Below, piece after piece: positions 15,797-17,147 of a stretch of 17,147 bases of DNA. This stretch comes from Phoronis pallida (Eukaryota; Phoronida; Phoronidae), in assembly GCA_028565715.1 (NCBI GenBank), contig JAOXYC010204240.1, forward strand, positions 1 through 17,147, in the 5' to 3' direction. A program made the position numbers and the translations under genes. Below the pieces are notes generated by a model, which saw only the letters and a list, made by a program, of their open reading frames with translations, made no database searches and was not told where the DNA came from. The stretch's first letter is position 1. Every line of letters begins with the position of its first letter.

Positions 15797-16369
15797 TTAG
15801 TATATTTGCGAAGCGTCAGGTGATATGATCAGCTTCATTTTTTTAGTCACAGGGTCCTCTGTCAGGATGTCATTCTCCGTTTTTAATGTCTTTTCAGCTG
15901 TCAACCATTCACCATCAGTCTGACTCTGTTTCCCTTTTGCTAATCCTGAATTTACCGCTTTCTTCTTTCGACTGCGAATTATTTTCTGTGTCGAGAATAA
16001 TCGTTCCTTTACATCCCTCGGTATTTCAAAAAGACAGTTGCTGGGTTGATTCGTTGAAGTGTTTTTTTCATGAGTTGGAACAGCCCCTGCTTTCATAGAG
16101 GTCGGTAATTCGAAACCTCTGCTACTATCCCGCTCAGACAGTTTTTCGTTGACATCAGCTAAAACAGTCGCCTGTCTCTTGTTTGCTTTGTTAGCTTTAA
16201 CAAAGTTTATCATAGCCATATGTAGCATGAAGAATTCATCCTTAGTTAAAGATACACCTGTCGAACAAGATGGGTCAGCATCGGCGTATTGTCGCAATTG
16301 GAAAACTTCTTTCTCATTCACAATTGAATGGAAAAAGTAAATGTCACGATTAAACGAAATTTTATACAT
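15797..16369 (-). CDS. PC4/SUB1-like protein, inner gene (diverged)
   Basis: A 190-residue protein. Residues about 1-57 look like a diverged PC4 (SUB1, p15 coactivator) domain. The order is YKISFNRDIYFFHSI, VFQLRQYADAD, then TGVSLTKDEFFMLHMAM, matching beta strands plus the final helix and aligning with the outer gene's domain (FQLRQY to INIRKY; GVSLTKDEF to GICLFPEEF). PC4 domains bind single-stranded or melted DNA and act in transcription and replication. The remaining 130 residues are polar and low complexity, with a basic patch IIRSRKKK (about 126-133) that may act in nuclear import. The ATG at 16369 is the first available. The outer gene's stop lies 102 bases upstream. The homology is my reading of a weak pattern and is less sure than for the outer gene. 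Confidence 0.6.
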   Translation of the reverse strand: MYKISFNRDIYFFHSIVNEKEVFQLRQYADADPSCSTGVSLTKDEFFMLHMAMINFVKANKANKRQATVLADVNEKLSERDSSRGFELPTSMKAGAVPTHEKNTSTNQPSNCLFEIPRDVKERLFSTQKIIRSRKKKAVNSGLAKGKQSQTDGEWLTAEKTLKTENDILTEDPVTKKMKLIISPDASQIY

Positions 16370-16471
16370 CTTTCCTGTCTGATGAGGATGAATATACTGA
16401 TTATAAATTAAGAAATGTCTATGTTATATATCCTTGTACCGCTTTCTAAGAGTTTATACTGCCTCATTATA

Positions 16472-16861
16472 TCATACGAAAGATATATTCTGCGTTCGAT
16501 AAAAGTTTTCGTATGCAGGTGGGTTATTCTCATATACACTTCCAGGGCAGTAATTGTTCATTTCAATAGCATCTTGTCGGTTTAATTCCGGTTTTGGAAG
16601 TTGATTTTCTTGGAAATCCCCTGTTGACTTGAGCTTTGCGTTGTTTTTTCCAGCATTAACATTTCTTATTTCTACTTCAATTTCTCCCATCAAGTCTTTG
16701 AGGCGTTGAAATTCCTCAGGAAAAAGACAAATCCCTTTAGGTAGCGGGTACAGCGGTTGTTCATTCGCATCAAGAACGTACTTCCTGATATTTATAACTG
16801 TCTTTCCTTTAAATTCCGATACGGAAACAAAATTCTGACGCCCTCCTAATTTGAACATCAT
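16472..16861 (-). CDS. PC4/SUB1-like ssDNA-binding protein, outer gene, with PPxY tail
   Basis: A 129-residue protein. Residues about 3-67 match the PC4 (SUB1) domain well: FKLGGRQNFVSVSEFKGK, then INIRKYVLDANEQPLYPLPK, GICLFPEEFQRLKDLM, giving four strands and one helix. The family binds single-stranded DNA as a dimer and supports RNA polymerase II transcription and repair. In this element it might coat displaced strands during protein-primed replication or boost transcription of element genes. The C-terminal half is disordered-looking and ends with NNPPAYENFY, a PPxY motif that recruits WW-domain ubiquitin ligases and, in many viruses, the ESCRT budding machinery. A TATA-like box is at 16888-16897. 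The start is the first of two adjacent ATGs. The frame is intact. Confidence 0.75.
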   Translation of the reverse strand: MMFKLGGRQNFVSVSEFKGKTVINIRKYVLDANEQPLYPLPKGICLFPEEFQRLKDLMGEIEVEIRNVNAGKNNAKLKSTGDFQENQLPKPELNRQDAIEMNNYCPGSVYENNPPAYENFYRTQNISFV

Positions 16862-16887
16862 TCTCTGCTCAGAAATATTTAACTACC

Positions 16888-16897
16888 CTTAAATATA
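16888..16897 (-). promoter_or_regulatory. TATA-like box of the right-end genes
   Basis: TATATTTAAG on the minus strand, 27-36 bases before the ATG at 16861. The distance is short for a core promoter plus leader but workable. Confidence 0.4.
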
Positions 16898-17070
16898 CAA
16901 TGTCCCGCTTTTTATGTGTTTACGCTTTAGCATTAAAAATGAGTTCTATAAAACCGTTATAATTGAAGGGTATATCTAGATCTATGCATTTGAAATTACG
17001 TGATGACGGTATTGTTTTTTTTTTGCTCGCAAGTGCTGTACTCTTTCACACGATGAGGTCTATTGGTATT

Positions 17071-17146
17071 GCATACGCTTACGTTACAGCAATAGCGTAG
17101 TGGTATAGCAAATACATGATGTAGCATGAGGCTAAAGCATTTACTT
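17071..17146. repeat. Right terminal inverted repeat of the Polinton
   Basis: Reverse complement of 2-77 with four mismatches. It holds the same inner TACGCT/AGCGTA inverted pair (17074-17099 span). The segment 16862-17070 between the outer gene and this repeat holds only the promoter-like box and a run of T, with no gene. Confidence 0.93.
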
Positions 17147-17147
17147 T

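Noticed and set aside
1-17147. CRISPR array, prokaryotic operon signals or rRNA
   Set aside because: No regularly spaced repeats of CRISPR type and no rRNA signatures. Spliced genes and AATAAA signals show a eukaryotic element.

Overview
The window is almost exactly one complete Polinton/Maverick element (also called an adintovirus-type virus-like transposon), about 17.1 kb long. A 76-bp terminal inverted repeat closes both ends (2-77 and 17071-17146). Inside are the hallmark genes: protein-primed family B DNA polymerase, retroviral-type integrase with a chromodomain, A32/FtsK-type packaging ATPase, adenain-like cysteine protease, double-jelly-roll major capsid protein and penton-like minor capsid protein. 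Spliceosomal introns, TATA boxes, AATAAA signals and the metazoan-type capsid set point to an AT-rich invertebrate host genome. I cannot name the host from the sequence.

All genes lie on the minus strand, so they read from right to left. (1) Right end, 15797-16861: two small intronless genes that both begin with a PC4/SUB1-like single-stranded-DNA-binding domain. The outer one ends in a PPxY motif. (2) 14.7-15.65 kb: a gene-free, repeat-bearing spacer. (3) 14622-7154: the DNA polymerase gene. A large 3' exon carries the exonuclease and polymerase motifs, plus OTU-like and VSR-like inserts. It is preceded by 13 short exons spread over 3.4 kb. All of these junctions are phase 1, and two exons are recent tandem duplicates of their neighbours. 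(4) 7003-364: a block of nine intronless genes, most separated by 1-16 bases, in the order ATPase, orphan ORF, pVI-like small protein, conserved basic protein, integrase, two-helix membrane protein, penton, core-like protein, major capsid, protease. This is the integration and virion-assembly module.

The parts fit a virus-like life cycle. The polymerase and perhaps the PC4-like proteins replicate a linear genome, the integrase inserts it at the inverted repeats, and the capsid proteins, ATPase and protease build and mature a particle. The capsid, integrase and ATPase frames are intact, so this copy looks young. The polymerase has two possible lesions near its 5' side: a frame-shifting exon 5 that also holds a stop, and an in-frame TGA at the start of the big exon. 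Both could instead be handled by alternative splicing.

The most unusual feature is the polymerase N-terminal cassette array. Its small, freely skippable exons encode zinc fingers, nuclear-localisation-like basic patches, three consecutive SUMO-interaction-like cores and a duplicated acidic WLDSPAW cassette.
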